Source of the DNA: DASUPK01 sp963819715 | Lineage (GTDB): Bacteria; Actinomycetota; Thermoleophilia; Solirubrobacterales; 70-9 | NCBI GenBank assembly: GCA_963819715.1 | Contig: CAWFXE010000002.1 | Location: 372,001 to 436,000 of the forward strand | DNA length: 64,000 nt | Direction: 5' to 3' | Part shown: positions 17,272 to 26,506 of the stretch, piece after piece | How positions within the stretch are numbered: position 1 is the stretch's first letter | Layout: every line of letters begins with the position of its first letter | The notes under the pieces: generated by a model | Told to the model about the DNA's origin: nothing | Databases searched by the model: none | Seen by the model: the letters and a program-made list of their open reading frames with translations, nothing else | Translations under genes and position numbers: made by a program

Positions 17272-19073
17272 GAGGCCGGGACCGCTGCGGAGCGGCCGAT
17301 CACGTGGCCCTGCGAGTCCAGGGCGCGCACCGCGAACACCGTGGCGGAAGTACTCAGGTCGATCCGGGTCTCGAAGGAGCGCTTGCGGACCTTCGACACC
17401 CGCGAGAGCGATCCGGCGCTCGGGCCCGCGAGGACCTGCCAGCGGGCGACCTTCGTCGCGCCGTTCCAGCTCGCGTAAACCGAGACGGTGGAGGGCCCGG
17501 TCCGCTGGGCGACCACGGCGGGGCTCGTCTTCGGTGTCGCCGTCCAGGGGAAACGGTAGGTCCGGTAGGTGCCGTCGTCCTGGGGCAGGCTCGCGTCGTA
17601 GAGCAGCTTCCCGCGCGAGGAGAACTCCGAGAAGAACGGCTCGGATCCGTAGCCGACGAAGACGTTCCCGCCGGGCAGCCTCTGCAGGCTGCCCTCGCTC
17701 TGGGCCGAGGTGCTGTTGGAGCGGGCGAACTGGCGCACCAGCGTCGCCTTGTGTCGCCTGTAGTTCAGCTGCAGGATCAGCCCGCGCGAGTACGGGCCGA
17801 ACATCGGCGGGCCCGCTGCGTCGTCGAACATGCTGATCCGGCCGTTGGCCAGCATGTGGGCGTCGTGCTGGAGGTTGAACAAGGCGCCGGGGCCAAACCG
17901 GAAGTTCGTTCCCTTGCCACCCAGCGTCCAGAGGATCCGCCCGCTCGCCCGGTCGACCTTGTAGACGGCGGACGTATCACGTGCCGAGATCAGCATCCGG
18001 TCGTTCTTCAGCGCCTGGATCGCGTTGATGTGGAAGGCGTCGTAGGAGGCGCTGTTCTGCGGGGTGGCCTGCGAGGTCTCCAACGGGATGTGGCCGTATG
18101 AGTGCCATTCCCAGACGACCAGCCCGGTCTTGATGTCGACCTCCTGGACAATCGAATCCAGCAGCGGAGAGAGCGTCCCCTCGGGAGTCCCGGGCAGGTG
18201 GACGCGGATCGGCGAGTAGACCGTGAAGAGGGCGTCGCCGTCCTTGGTGAGCTCGAACTCGTGGAGATCCATCGGGTAGCCGTTGCCGGCATGGACGACC
18301 CGGACGATGTTGTAGGAGTGATTGGCGATCACGCCACCGCCGAGACCGAAGGCGGCGGGAGTGACGGTGCCCTCCCACCAGGTCAGGACCTGGCGGCCGC
18401 GGAATTTCTGGAGCCGCAGGTTGGCGGCGACCTCGGGCTGGACGAGCTGCCTGAACCAGACGAGGTTGCCGGCTCCGTCCACGATCATCGGCCCGCCGGG
18501 CCCGACCGGCTTGATGGTCACCGTGTTGTTGCTCTCGGGATGCACGGCAGGGGACGGCAGAGGCGCCAGGAGGACGCTGCCGTTGCCGCGCGCCCGCTTG
18601 GTGCTCTTGTTGACGGTGATCTTCGGCGGGAGCAGCGCGGGCTCGCTGACGAAGTGATCGAGCTTGTCCGGCTGGGTCGAGAGCAGCTTGAGCGGGGGAA
18701 GCTTCGCACCGAGCCTGGCGACTGTGAATGAGTAGCGGATTGGCTTGCGGCCCTTGATGCGGATCTTGACGGAGACTGATTCACCCTGCGTCAGGGGCTG
18801 ATCGAGCAGGAAGCTCGCGCCGCGGCCACGCGAATAGGAGCTGAGATGGCCGGCGTGCGCCCCCGATGCCTGCCCGGTGACGCCGACCGAGCGGATCGCC
18901 TGACGCGCAACCCCGAGGATGCTGATCTGCGTCTCCGGAGAAGCGTCCGGCGTGTTCGGCTGCGGGGAGATCGTCAGCTTCGCATCGCCGCTGGGCGCGG
19001 CCGCGGCAGAGCCGGCCGGGCCCAAAAGCGCGGCGGCAATCGCAACAATCACCAAGGTCATCGGGATCCGCAA
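17268..19073 (-). CDS. Secreted arylsulfotransferase-family (ASST) protein
   Basis: 601 residues from TTG 19073, chosen because GGAGAGGAGAGGG sits a few bases upstream; the earlier ATG at 19124 lies inside the TetR operator. Signal helix MTLVIVAIAAALLGPAGSAAA. The body shows repeated propeller blades and His-bearing loops YPMDLHEFELTKDGD, YDAFHINAIQAL and FNLQHDAHMLANGRISMFDD, which are hallmarks of the Arylsulfotran_2 group that moves sulfate between phenols via a catalytic His. Overlaps the next gene by 4 bases. Divergent from a TetR gene that probably represses it. Confidence 0.85.
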   Translation of the reverse strand: MRIPMTLVIVAIAAALLGPAGSAAAAPSGDAKLTISPQPNTPDASPETQISILGVARQAIRSVGVTGQASGAHAGHLSSYSRGRGASFLLDQPLTQGESVSVKIRIKGRKPIRYSFTVARLGAKLPPLKLLSTQPDKLDHFVSEPALLPPKITVNKSTKRARGNGSVLLAPLPSPAVHPESNNTVTIKPVGPGGPMIVDGAGNLVWFRQLVQPEVAANLRLQKFRGRQVLTWWEGTVTPAAFGLGGGVIANHSYNIVRVVHAGNGYPMDLHEFELTKDGDALFTVYSPIRVHLPGTPEGTLSPLLDSIVQEVDIKTGLVVWEWHSYGHIPLETSQATPQNSASYDAFHINAIQALKNDRMLISARDTSAVYKVDRASGRILWTLGGKGTNFRFGPGALFNLQHDAHMLANGRISMFDDAAGPPMFGPYSRGLILQLNYRRHKATLVRQFARSNSTSAQSEGSLQRLPGGNVFVGYGSEPFFSEFSSRGKLLYDASLPQDDGTYRTYRFPWTATPKTSPAVVAQRTGPSTVSVYASWNGATKVARWQVLAGPSAGSLSRVSKVRKRSFETRIDLSTSATVFAVRALDSQGHVIGRSAAVPAS

Positions 19074-19092
19074 GACCCTCTCCTCTCCAAAG

Positions 19093-19135
19093 CCATACGG
19101 AATATCGTTTCGCGACGTTACCATATTGAATATGG
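19093..19135. promoter_or_regulatory. Operator pair for the divergent TetR
   Basis: Perfect odd-centred palindrome CCATATTGAATATGG at 19121-19135, overlapping the TetR start codon, with a degenerate second copy CCATACGGAATATCG at 19093-19107 (11 of 15 identical). Placement implies repression of both the sulfotransferase operon and the regulator. Confidence 0.7.
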
Positions 19136-19809
19136 CTTCGAAGACGGATTCCCCGAGCTCGTCCGAGGGCCTGATCGGCTACGGCGCCGGCGATGGCCGC
19201 GAGGCTCGCCTCCCCTCTCCCCCGACTCAGGCCCGCGGCGTCGACAAGCGCGACCGCATCTACCGAGCCGCGCTCGCCCGGTACGAGGAACAGGGGCTGC
19301 CCGCGACCCGGGTCGAGGACGTGATCTCAGGCGCCGAGGTGAGCTGGGCGACCTTCTTCCGCTACTTCCCCCGCAAGGAGGACGTGCTAATCGAGCTGGC
19401 CGCGCGCCACTATCGCGAGCGGGTTCGCGCCGTCGCCGAAGAGGGGCTCGCCGACCAGCGCCTGCGAGTGCGCACCGTCACCGGGCGCGCCTTCGCGGCG
19501 CTGCTGACCGCCGGCGAGGCCTCCCCCGCCCTTCACAGCTCGGCCCTGCTCGAGGTGTTCGCGAATCCCGCTCGCTTCGCGGCCCTGGTCGACGAGGGTC
19601 ACCCCCAGCCCATGGTCGGCCTGGTCGCGGAGCTCCTGGCCGAGGCCCAGCGCCGGGGTGAGCTGCGCTCCGGCATCGACCCTGCCGCTGCTGCGCTGAC
19701 CGTGGTCGCCGGAGCCCTATTGCCCGGCGCGCAGGCCGCGGCGGCCGGGCTGGACCCGATCGGCCCGGTGAGCGCGGCGCTCGACCTCCTCTGGGGCGGC
19801 CTCGCCTAG
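19132..19809 (+). CDS. TetR-family repressor
   Basis: 225 residues. After a disordered N-terminus, KRDRIYRAALARYEEQGLPA leads into the HTH VEDVISGAEVSWATFFRYFPRKEDVLIELA, the standard TetR pattern. The C-terminal ligand domain is Ala-rich and not diagnostic. Translation starts at the ATG inside the palindromic operator, so the transcript is probably leaderless. Divergent from the ASST operon; ends in CTAG so its stop overlaps that of the convergent gene. Confidence 0.9.
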   Translation: MASKTDSPSSSEGLIGYGAGDGREARLPSPPTQARGVDKRDRIYRAALARYEEQGLPATRVEDVISGAEVSWATFFRYFPRKEDVLIELAARHYRERVRAVAEEGLADQRLRVRTVTGRAFAALLTAGEASPALHSSALLEVFANPARFAALVDEGHPQPMVGLVAELLAEAQRRGELRSGIDPAAAALTVVAGALLPGAQAAAAGLDPIGPVSAALDLLWGGLA

Positions 19810-20369
19810 CCGCTTACCGCGGCTTCGCCTGCGGGCCGGCGGCAGAGCCTGGTCCGCAGCCAGGTCGATGCACCTGAGAGCTCCAGCCGGCCGGCGATCA
19901 GGTCCTGCGCGAACTCGATGCCCTCGTCGCCCAACCGGCCGTCGGGCGAGTCCGCCGGGTCATGTCGGATGTGCTCGGAGATCCACCGGGTCACGGCCGT
20001 CCCGCCGAACATCGACGCGCGCACGTAACCGGCGAAGTGCCGAACCTGCCCGATGCTGCCGTCGTCGAACCGCTGTTTGAACCCCTTTCCCGGGATCCGA
20101 TTGCGGCCGCCCCGCGCGAGATCGGCCAGGGCGCGTCGCCCCTTGCTGATCCCACCGGCCCGTTGGCCGAGGTCAAGCAGGAAGTCGCTGACCTCGTCGT
20201 CGGTGTCGGCCAGGTAGGCGGCGAGCTCGGAGAGGCGCTCGCAGGCCGTCCCGCTGAGGTGGAGGCTCGCCGTGGAATCCGAATCGCCCGCGAAGGGGTC
20301 GGCGAGGAGATATGCGACTGCGGCAGCGCCGATTGCGCACACGACTCCGATGACGAGCAGCGTCCTCAC
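19806..20369 (-). CDS. Secreted or anchored protein of unknown function
   Basis: 187 residues from GTG 20369. N-terminal hydrophobic segment LLVIGVVCAIGAAAVAYLLA acts as signal anchor; the rest is soluble and mostly helical with a GRRALADLARGG segment and two cysteines (Cys43 and Cys176 approximately). No family recognised. Convergent with and overlapping the TetR gene by 4 bp; divergent from the FAD oxidoreductase with 23 bp between starts. Confidence 0.65.
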   Translation of the reverse strand: MRTLLVIGVVCAIGAAAVAYLLADPFAGDSDSTASLHLSGTACERLSELAAYLADTDDEVSDFLLDLGQRAGGISKGRRALADLARGGRNRIPGKGFKQRFDDGSIGQVRHFAGYVRASMFGGTAVTRWISEHIRHDPADSPDGRLGDEGIEFAQDLIAGRLELSGASTWLRTRLCRRPAGEAAVSG

Positions 20370-20392
20370 GTCGAGTATCCAATACTGCCTCG

Positions 20393-21793
20393 ATGAAGCA
20401 CACGGCGCGTGGCTACTGGCTGGAGGAGGCGGGTGAACGGGTCGCGCTGCCGTCCGCCGAGGGGGAGCTGTGCTGCGACGTGCTCGTTGTCGGCGGCGGC
20501 TACACGGGAATGTGGACGGCGTGGCAGGTCTCCCGGCTCGAGCCGAATGCGAGCGTCGTTCTGCTGGAAGGGAATCGCTGCGGGCACGGGCCGAGCGGGC
20601 GAAACGGCGGCTTCGCCAACGCCATGTGGTTCAGCATGCACACCCTCCGAGAGCGCCTGGGAGCGAAGGCCGCGGCGGCGGTCGGGCGAGCCGCCCAGGA
20701 CGCCGTGGACGAGATCGGCCGCTTCTGCTCGGAGCAGGACGTCGATGCCTGGTACCGGCGCGACGGCTACCTGCAGGTCTCCGCCGCTCCCGCCCAGGAT
20801 GGGACTTCTGGTGCCGCCGTGACTGTCTGCCGCGAGCTTGGAGAGGGACACGCTGTCACTGAGCTGAACGCTGAGCAGGTGCGCCGGCGGTGCAGCTCGC
20901 CCCGATTTCGCGGCGGGGCCCTATATCCGGGCGCGGCGACGGTCCAGCCGGCTCGCCTGGCGCTGGGCCTGCGCGACCGGCTCAACGACCGCCCCGGGGT
21001 TCGCTTGTTCGAGCGCTCGCCACTCCGCAGAATGCGCGCCGGGAGCTGGGGCGCTCTGGCCGAAACGCCAACGGCACGGATCCGGGCGAGCTCCTGCATC
21101 CTCGCCTTGGGATCGGCGTCGGGGGGCGTGGGCTCGCCGCTGCGGGGGCACGTCACCGTAACCTCCAGCCACATCGTGCTGACGGAGCCGGTCCCGGACG
21201 TGCTCGAGGAGATCGGGTGGACCGGCGGCGAAGGCATCACGGACAGCCGCGCGATGGTCCACTACATGCGCACCACCCCCGACGGCCGGATCGCGTTCGG
21301 CTGGGGCGGCGGGCGGATCGCCTGCGGGGCTCGGCTCGGAGGACGGACCGAGCTGGACGCCGGCCTCGTCGGCAGCGTCGCCATGCATCTGCGCTCGTTC
21401 TTCCCCGAGCTGGAGGGTCGCCGGATCACTCACGCCTGGGGCGGCCCGATCGACGTCTCGCCCACCCACCTGCCCGCCCTCGTCCCGATCCGCTCCGATC
21501 GCGTCCACGGGGTCTTCGGCTACACAGGAAACGGGGTCGGCCCGTCCCTGATGATGGGCAGAGCCGCCGCGTCGCTGGCGCTCGACCGGCACGACGAGCA
21601 TGCGGGGCTCCCTCTGGTGGACGCCGATCCCCAGCAAGTCCCTGCTGGGCTTGCGTCATGGCTTGGGGGCAACACCATCCGAGCGGGCCTGGTCGCCAAG
21701 GAGGCGGCCGAGGAACGCGGAGAGGTCGCCAACCCTCTGGGCAGGAGCCTGGCCTCGGTCCCGGAGCGGATCGGGTTCCACATCGGGCGCTGA
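20393..21793 (+). CDS. FAD-dependent amine/amino-acid oxidase (DAO family)
   Basis: 466 residues. Rossmann FAD motif VLVVGGGYTGMWTAW (glycines at 34-39), then GPSGRNGGFANAMW, a strong match to the gamma-glutamylputrescine oxidase / glycine-oxidase-like DAO group, and a C-terminal FGYTGNGVGPSLMMGRAAASLAL. The reaction is flavin-dependent oxidation of a secondary or primary amine giving hydrogen peroxide; substrate not determinable. Cytoplasmic. A VOC protein follows 27 bp downstream and may be co-transcribed. Confidence 0.88.
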   Translation: MKHTARGYWLEEAGERVALPSAEGELCCDVLVVGGGYTGMWTAWQVSRLEPNASVVLLEGNRCGHGPSGRNGGFANAMWFSMHTLRERLGAKAAAAVGRAAQDAVDEIGRFCSEQDVDAWYRRDGYLQVSAAPAQDGTSGAAVTVCRELGEGHAVTELNAEQVRRRCSSPRFRGGALYPGAATVQPARLALGLRDRLNDRPGVRLFERSPLRRMRAGSWGALAETPTARIRASSCILALGSASGGVGSPLRGHVTVTSSHIVLTEPVPDVLEEIGWTGGEGITDSRAMVHYMRTTPDGRIAFGWGGGRIACGARLGGRTELDAGLVGSVAMHLRSFFPELEGRRITHAWGGPIDVSPTHLPALVPIRSDRVHGVFGYTGNGVGPSLMMGRAAASLALDRHDEHAGLPLVDADPQQVPAGLASWLGGNTIRAGLVAKEAAEERGEVANPLGRSLASVPERIGFHIGR

Positions 21794-21820
21794 CCCGCGA
21801 GCGATAGCCTGCGCGGTGCC

Positions 21821-22207
21821 TTGACGAAGCTCTATCCGCAGCTCGGGTATCGCAACCCGGAGCGGGCGATTTCTTGGCTCGAAGCGCTCGGCTTCGAGGT
21901 GCTGATCACCTGGCCCTACCCGGACGGCAGCCTGCGCCACGCCGAGCTGCAACTCGGGGACGCGATCGTGATGGTCGGCGGATCCCTCGAGGCTTTCCAG
22001 CAACCCGAGCTGCGCGGGCGAACCGTGGGGCATGGCACCTACGTGCTGACCGACGATGTCCCGGCGATGTACGACGCCGCCATCGAGGCGGGCGCGACCA
22101 GCGTCTTCGAACCCGAGCCGACCGAGTGGGGCACCGTGCGGGCGCGTGTGCTCGACGCCGAGGGCTACGAGTGGTCGTTCGGGAACTACGAGCCGGGGAG
22201 TGACTGA
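21821..22207 (+). CDS. VOC/glyoxalase-fold protein
   Basis: 128 residues from a TTG start (no nearby ATG/GTG in frame). Pattern LYPQLGYRNPERAISWLEALGF, HAELQLGDAIVMVGG, GTYVLTDDVPAMYDAAIEAGA and a terminal DAEGYEWSFGNYEP is typical of bleomycin-resistance/glyoxalase-like VOC proteins. His40 and the late Glu and Asp residues could bind metal. Follows the FAD oxidase on the same strand. Substrate unknown. Confidence 0.85.
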   Translation: MTKLYPQLGYRNPERAISWLEALGFEVLITWPYPDGSLRHAELQLGDAIVMVGGSLEAFQQPELRGRTVGHGTYVLTDDVPAMYDAAIEAGATSVFEPEPTEWGTVRARVLDAEGYEWSFGNYEPGSD

Positions 22208-22259
22208 AAGTCAACTTGGCGTCCAGCCGTGCTACTTTCCGCGGGAGCGAGGGGAGAGC

Positions 22260-24293
22260 ATGGAAGCTTTCAATCACCTTGGAGTTGGGAAATCGCTGGC
22301 CGCATTCGGCTGCGCGATCGCCGCGCTGCTGCTCTTCTCGCCCGTCGCGAAGGCCGGAGTGGTCATCGACAACACTCCCCAGACAGCCGGGTGCCCGACG
22401 ATCGCGGACAAGCCGGGGGCCATCCCGGAGGTCAGCTACCCCGACATGCAGCACATCACCTACTGCTATGGCCCGATCAACATCGCGCCTGGGCAGAACA
22501 TCATCAAGCTGCGGAACGCCGTTGACACCGTGGGCGAGAAACTCTGGCCGCGGGAGCCCGGCTACATCACCCGCTTCGACCCTGAGTTCGTCTACGCGGA
22601 CGGATCGGTCCCGAGGGTCGACGTCGTCCACCTGCATCACGCCGTCTGGCTGGTGAACGGCCATCCGCAGTTCGCCGCCGGTGAGGAGAAGACGACCGAG
22701 CAGCTGCCGCAGGGCTTCGGCTGGAGGAGCGAACCCGGTGACGCCTGGATCCTCAACGACATGCTGCACGACCTGCTGGCGCAGACTTCGCAGGTCTACC
22801 TCGTCTGGCGACTCGACTTCGTCCCCGACACCTCACCGGCGGCCAACACGATGAAGACCGTGACCACGCAGTGGATGGACGTCGCCGGGCAGAGCCTCTA
22901 TCCGGTCTTCGACGCCCTCCGATCCGACGGCCACAACGGCACCTACACGTTTCCCGACCAGGCCCCGGCCGCGGATCTCCATCCGTGCACCTTCAACGGA
23001 GGCGAGGCCTCGTGGGCACCTGGCAGCCACGGCTGCCGGGGCGGGGCCCAAAGCTGGACAGTGGGGGGAAACCATCCCAAGACGCTGATCGGCACCGCCG
23101 GACATCTCCACCCCGGCGGCCTCAACGACCAGCTGCGTGACACGCGCAACGGCCACACCAACACCCTCTTCACCTCGGCCGCTCACTACTACGAACCGGC
23201 GGGAGAGGTCTCGTGGGACGTCTCGATGGGTGCGACGCCCGCTGGATTGAATCCCGGGGACCCGACCTGGCAGGTGCAGGTGGAACCCGGGGATAAGGTC
23301 AGCGTGCATACGACCTACGACACCTCGAGAGCCGACTGGTACGAGGTGATGGGGATCATGCCGGTCGCCGTCTACGACGGGACCCTCACTACTGGATCGC
23401 AGGATGCACAGGCCCCGGACTGCCCGTCGAGCGGAAGTCCTCCACCCGGGTGCATCCCGCAGGACCAGATCCTGACTCACACCCATCTGGCCGAGAACGA
23501 CAACCATGGCGGAGACCCGAGCGGCGCAGCCGACCCATTCTCGCTGCCGAGCGCTCCTTCGCCCGGGAATACGGTCAATATTCAGTCGTTCGCCTACCAC
23601 GCCGGGAACGTGGGCCTGACCGTCCCCACAGTCCAACCGGGCCAACCGCTCACCTTCCAGAACAACGACGCGGTCCCCGCCGTCAACGCCTTCCACACGA
23701 TCACCGCCTGCAAGGACCCGTGTACCGGCAAGACCGGCATCGCCTACCCGATCGCCAACGGCCCGGTGACCTTCGACTCAGGCGAGCTCGGCTACAACGG
23801 CAACCAGGGCTCCATCTCCGGGGCTCCCGCTTCGGGCACTGCCACATGGAAGACGCCGTCCGACCTTCCCCCCGGCACCTACAGCTACTTCTGCCGGGTC
23901 CATCCGTTCATGCGTGGTTCCTTCCGCGTCGAGAAACAACCGAAGCCGACACAGAGGCTGACGGCCCGGAAGAAGCAGAAGATGTCCAAGGCCGCGGTCA
24001 CGGACAGGGTCGACAAGGCCGGCACCCTCCAGCTACATGCGAAGGTGCGGGGAGCGGGCGCGCGGGCCTCCGGCTCGCACGTCATCTCGGAGGCACTCGA
24101 CGCTCGCCGGTCCTCGAGGTCGGTCCGCGCCGGGGTTCGGACGAAGATCAAGCTCAGGTTCTCGAAGGCCGCCCGCAAGAGGTTCCGCAGGGCGATGCGT
24201 GGCGGCCCGGCGAAAGTCATCGTCACCGCAGTCGCCACTGACGGCTACGGCAACACCTCAACCGCCAAGACCCACTTCAAGCTGACCGGCTAG
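22260..24293 (+). CDS. Large secreted protein with C-terminal cupredoxin domain
   Basis: 677 residues from ATG 22260 behind GAGGGGAGAGC. Signal segment SLAAFGCAIAALLLFSPVAKA. The central region is His-rich (VVHLHHAVWLVNGH, AGHLHPGGLND, THTHLAENDNHGGD). Residues about 470-590 form a cupredoxin: FQNNDAVPAVNAFHTI supplies one His, and YSYFCRVHPFMRGSF supplies the Cys, His and Met ligands of a type 1 copper site. The C-terminus is Lys/Arg-rich. Likely an extracellular copper redox protein; whether it has enzyme activity is unknown. Confidence 0.8.
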   Translation: MEAFNHLGVGKSLAAFGCAIAALLLFSPVAKAGVVIDNTPQTAGCPTIADKPGAIPEVSYPDMQHITYCYGPINIAPGQNIIKLRNAVDTVGEKLWPREPGYITRFDPEFVYADGSVPRVDVVHLHHAVWLVNGHPQFAAGEEKTTEQLPQGFGWRSEPGDAWILNDMLHDLLAQTSQVYLVWRLDFVPDTSPAANTMKTVTTQWMDVAGQSLYPVFDALRSDGHNGTYTFPDQAPAADLHPCTFNGGEASWAPGSHGCRGGAQSWTVGGNHPKTLIGTAGHLHPGGLNDQLRDTRNGHTNTLFTSAAHYYEPAGEVSWDVSMGATPAGLNPGDPTWQVQVEPGDKVSVHTTYDTSRADWYEVMGIMPVAVYDGTLTTGSQDAQAPDCPSSGSPPPGCIPQDQILTHTHLAENDNHGGDPSGAADPFSLPSAPSPGNTVNIQSFAYHAGNVGLTVPTVQPGQPLTFQNNDAVPAVNAFHTITACKDPCTGKTGIAYPIANGPVTFDSGELGYNGNQGSISGAPASGTATWKTPSDLPPGTYSYFCRVHPFMRGSFRVEKQPKPTQRLTARKKQKMSKAAVTDRVDKAGTLQLHAKVRGAGARASGSHVISEALDARRSSRSVRAGVRTKIKLRFSKAARKRFRRAMRGGPAKVIVTAVATDGYGNTSTAKTHFKLTG

Positions 24294-24317
24294 AGCCTCG
24301 CTGGAGAGCGGCGAAGT

Positions 24318-24333
24318 GCCTCGCGGGCGAGGC
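24318..24333. terminator. Hairpin between convergent genes
   Basis: GCCTCGC / GCGAGGC with a two-base centre between the cupredoxin stop and the stop of the convergent secreted protein. Confidence 0.45.
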
Positions 24334-25194
24334 CTACGTCGGCGGCTGGCACGTCGGCGGAAGGGTGACCGCTCCCGCGGTGTGCTTGAACGTCTGCATG
24401 TTGATCCACTCGTCCAGGTTCGGGTCGTAGAGATTCTGGAAACCGAAGTGCAGCACCCGCCAGAACGTGCCCGGATCCCTCTCATCGACGTAGATGTCCG
24501 CCTCGGCGAACGGGATCCGAGGAAAGAGCCCGGGCGGCCCCTGAGGGAGAGCGCTGGCGAGCCGGAAATGGTTCACGTAGCGAGGCCTGTTTCTGTTCAG
24601 GATCTCCGGCCCCACGTACGCCGCACCTCTGAAGATCTCGTTCAGCTGGTCCAGGGTGAACCCCGGGATTCGAGAGCAGGTGTGGTCCACCACACCGGGC
24701 CACCTGTAGGTGATCGTGTAGAGCGAGTTGCCGAAAATCAGATTCGTGAAGTAGATCGGGTAGCTCTCGCCGCCGGCGGTCATCTGGCTGTTACCACCGC
24801 TTCCCCGCCAGGTGAACGGAACGTTCACGCCGAGGTCCGGAACGAGATAGCGCCCTCTCCCCGTGAAATCCCGAGGCAGGTGTGGGCGTGGCTGAGGCTG
24901 GCAGGCCAGTCCGCGAAGCCGCTTGGTGACCCTGATGTTGCCGCGAATCACGGCCCGCCTCGTCCTGTTGCGGGCCCTCGCCAGCCCGGTCCTCTGCCGC
25001 CTCAGCTTCCTCTGGAGCCGGTGGCACGCCGGCCCCGAAGTGCTTTCCCGAGCTTCGGCGCCGCTGTGGCTTCGGTCGATTCGATTGGCGGCACCGCCAC
25101 CGGCTGGGAAGGCGAGCGCCGCGAGCAAAACAAGCACCACGGGTGCCACGCGCCCGCGCGGACCTCGTTCGCGCCTTCTCTCCCCGGACGCCAA
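24334..25194 (-). CDS. Secreted basic protein of unknown function
   Basis: 286 residues from TTG 25194, with signal segment VAPVVLVLLAALAFPAGGGAA (an internal GTG at that segment is an alternative start). A basic Arg-rich helix RKLRRQRTGLARARNRTRR precedes a soluble domain with VNVPFTWRGSGGN, SLYTITYRWPGVVDHTC and paired cysteines. No recognised family. Same strand as, and upstream in map order of, the NlpC-like gene but without obvious coupling. Confidence 0.65.
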   Translation of the reverse strand: MASGERRRERGPRGRVAPVVLVLLAALAFPAGGGAANRIDRSHSGAEARESTSGPACHRLQRKLRRQRTGLARARNRTRRAVIRGNIRVTKRLRGLACQPQPRPHLPRDFTGRGRYLVPDLGVNVPFTWRGSGGNSQMTAGGESYPIYFTNLIFGNSLYTITYRWPGVVDHTCSRIPGFTLDQLNEIFRGAAYVGPEILNRNRPRYVNHFRLASALPQGPPGLFPRIPFAEADIYVDERDPGTFWRVLHFGFQNLYDPNLDEWINMQTFKHTAGAVTLPPTCQPPT

Positions 25195-25240
25195 AGCGCG
25201 CCCAGTCTAGGGCGTGGGTCGGTCCATATCGGCCTCCAGG

Positions 25241-25819
25241 TCAAATGCCCGCGTAGTGTCTGATCGCGAAACCGCGCGGCTTCCGCTTGGTGCGTCGCCA
25301 GCGAGGGCCATTTCCACCGCTGCCGTAGGCGGACGTGTCCCAGCGAAGGCCCGCGATCACCGCGTATGTGTGGCTCGGATTGGCCATCACGGTGAACCAA
25401 TGACCCTTCCCGGGCAAGCCCCAGGACATCAGGGGTCCGCTCGGCACCGGGCTCGTCAGCAGTCCGGCGGCGTGCAGGACGTAGCTGACCGAGCCTGAGC
25501 AGTCATAACCCCATGAATCGAAACTGGCGTGACCCCCGCCCCAGACGTACGGTCGCTTGTGGATCGCGTTGCCCGCCGCGATCGCAGCCACGACCGCGGG
25601 CGGGGCCCCGGAGGGCGGGATCGCACGGCCACTCTTCCTGAGCAGCCTCGCTCTGCCCGGCTTGCCGGTCGGTCCCGCGCCCGAGGCCGGTTGCCCCTGG
25701 GGTGACCCAGGCAGCGGCGTGCCGCCTGTCTGCGCTGAGGCAGTCCCGCCGGCCGCCAGAAGCAACACCAGCGATACGGCGACCGCCGGCCGCAATCGTT
25801 CCCGTCTGAGACGTCCCAA
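25241..25819 (-). CDS. NlpC/P60-like peptidase under riboswitch 2
   Basis: 192 residues. Signal peptide with core VAVSLVLLLAAGGTASA, a Pro/Gly linker, then the catalytic domain: YVWGGGHASF, Cys about 107 in YDCSGSVSYVL and His about 150 in PSHTYAVIAGLRWDTS, ending GGNGPRW. It is the same catalytic module as in the 4.3 kb and 30.8 kb proteins but without a coiled coil. GAAGGAGG precedes the start. The c-di-AMP riboswitch immediately upstream ties it to osmotic or cell-wall homeostasis. Probable peptidoglycan endopeptidase. Confidence 0.88.
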   Translation of the reverse strand: MGRLRRERLRPAVAVSLVLLLAAGGTASAQTGGTPLPGSPQGQPASGAGPTGKPGRARLLRKSGRAIPPSGAPPAVVAAIAAGNAIHKRPYVWGGGHASFDSWGYDCSGSVSYVLHAAGLLTSPVPSGPLMSWGLPGKGHWFTVMANPSHTYAVIAGLRWDTSAYGSGGNGPRWRRTKRKPRGFAIRHYAGI

Positions 25820-25834
25820 TCCAAAACCTCCTTC

Positions 25835-25932
25835 GAAGGCCTACGGGGTTAGCTGACGGGCTCGCGCGGAAGGAGCCGCGCGCCCACCTGCTCGGTGGGT
25901 TCGCCCCGGGAAACCATGGATCCCCCGCTCCC
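25835..25932 (-). promoter_or_regulatory. Cyclic di-AMP riboswitch 2
   Basis: On the minus strand: GCGGGGGATCC, GGGGCGAACC, then CGCGAGCCCGTCAGCTAAC and CCCGTAGGCC. The first block has GAT in place of the usual GAA; all other conserved elements are intact. Lies directly upstream of the NlpC/P60-like gene. Confidence 0.9.
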
Positions 25933-26083
25933 GCGCTCGTGACGGGACTCGGCGTTTGGGCTGCCGAAACAACCAAAGCGCCGAAACGACGCGCGCGCAC
26001 CAGTTCGAGCGTCAGGGGGCTGACAAGCCGCATCCCTCCAGCGCTGCAAACGCCGTTGAGGCTGGTTTGTGGAGAAAGGGACG

Positions 26084-26494
26084 ATGTTTCGGCTTTCAGA
26101 CACTCGCTTGCGCACCACGCCCGCGGCGGTCGACGAAAGCGTCATGGATGGCGCAGCTCTCCCCGTGTGCACCATCTCGATCCGGCGCCACGAGGACTGG
26201 AGTGCGGTGGTAATTCGGGGAGAGCTCGACCGCCAGTCGGCCGGCGAATTACGCGCAATCGTGGCAAGCGAGCTGGCCGAGAGCCGATCAGTGCTGATCG
26301 AGCTCGTCGGCCTCGAGTTCTGCGATGTGGACGGGCTGCGAACGCTGCTCCAACTCGTCCGCCTCGGCGATCGCTGCCGCGGCCAAGCGGCGGTGGAGGT
26401 TCACGGCGCCCGAGGGCAGGTCGCCGAAATGATCCGGCGGATCGGCATGGAGGCCGCGTTGATGCCTTCCGGGCCCGCTCGCGGCACCCTGTAG
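26084..26494 (+). CDS. STAS-domain protein lacking the phospho-serine
   Basis: 136 residues from ATG 26084 (AGAAAGGG lies just upstream; an in-frame GTG at 26069 is less good). STAS elements: WSAVVIRGELDRQSAGELR, SVLIELVGLEFCDVDGLRTLL and a terminal helix MIRRIGMEAAL. The phosphorylation motif, normally D-S/A-S-G, reads D81-V-D83-G84, so the serine is replaced by aspartate. It may be a constitutively phospho-like, inactive antagonist, or bind a different partner. Divergent from the c-di-AMP-regulated peptidase. Confidence 0.85.
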   Translation: MFRLSDTRLRTTPAAVDESVMDGAALPVCTISIRRHEDWSAVVIRGELDRQSAGELRAIVASELAESRSVLIELVGLEFCDVDGLRTLLQLVRLGDRCRGQAAVEVHGARGQVAEMIRRIGMEAALMPSGPARGTL

Positions 26495-26506
26495 CGATCC
26501 GATGGC

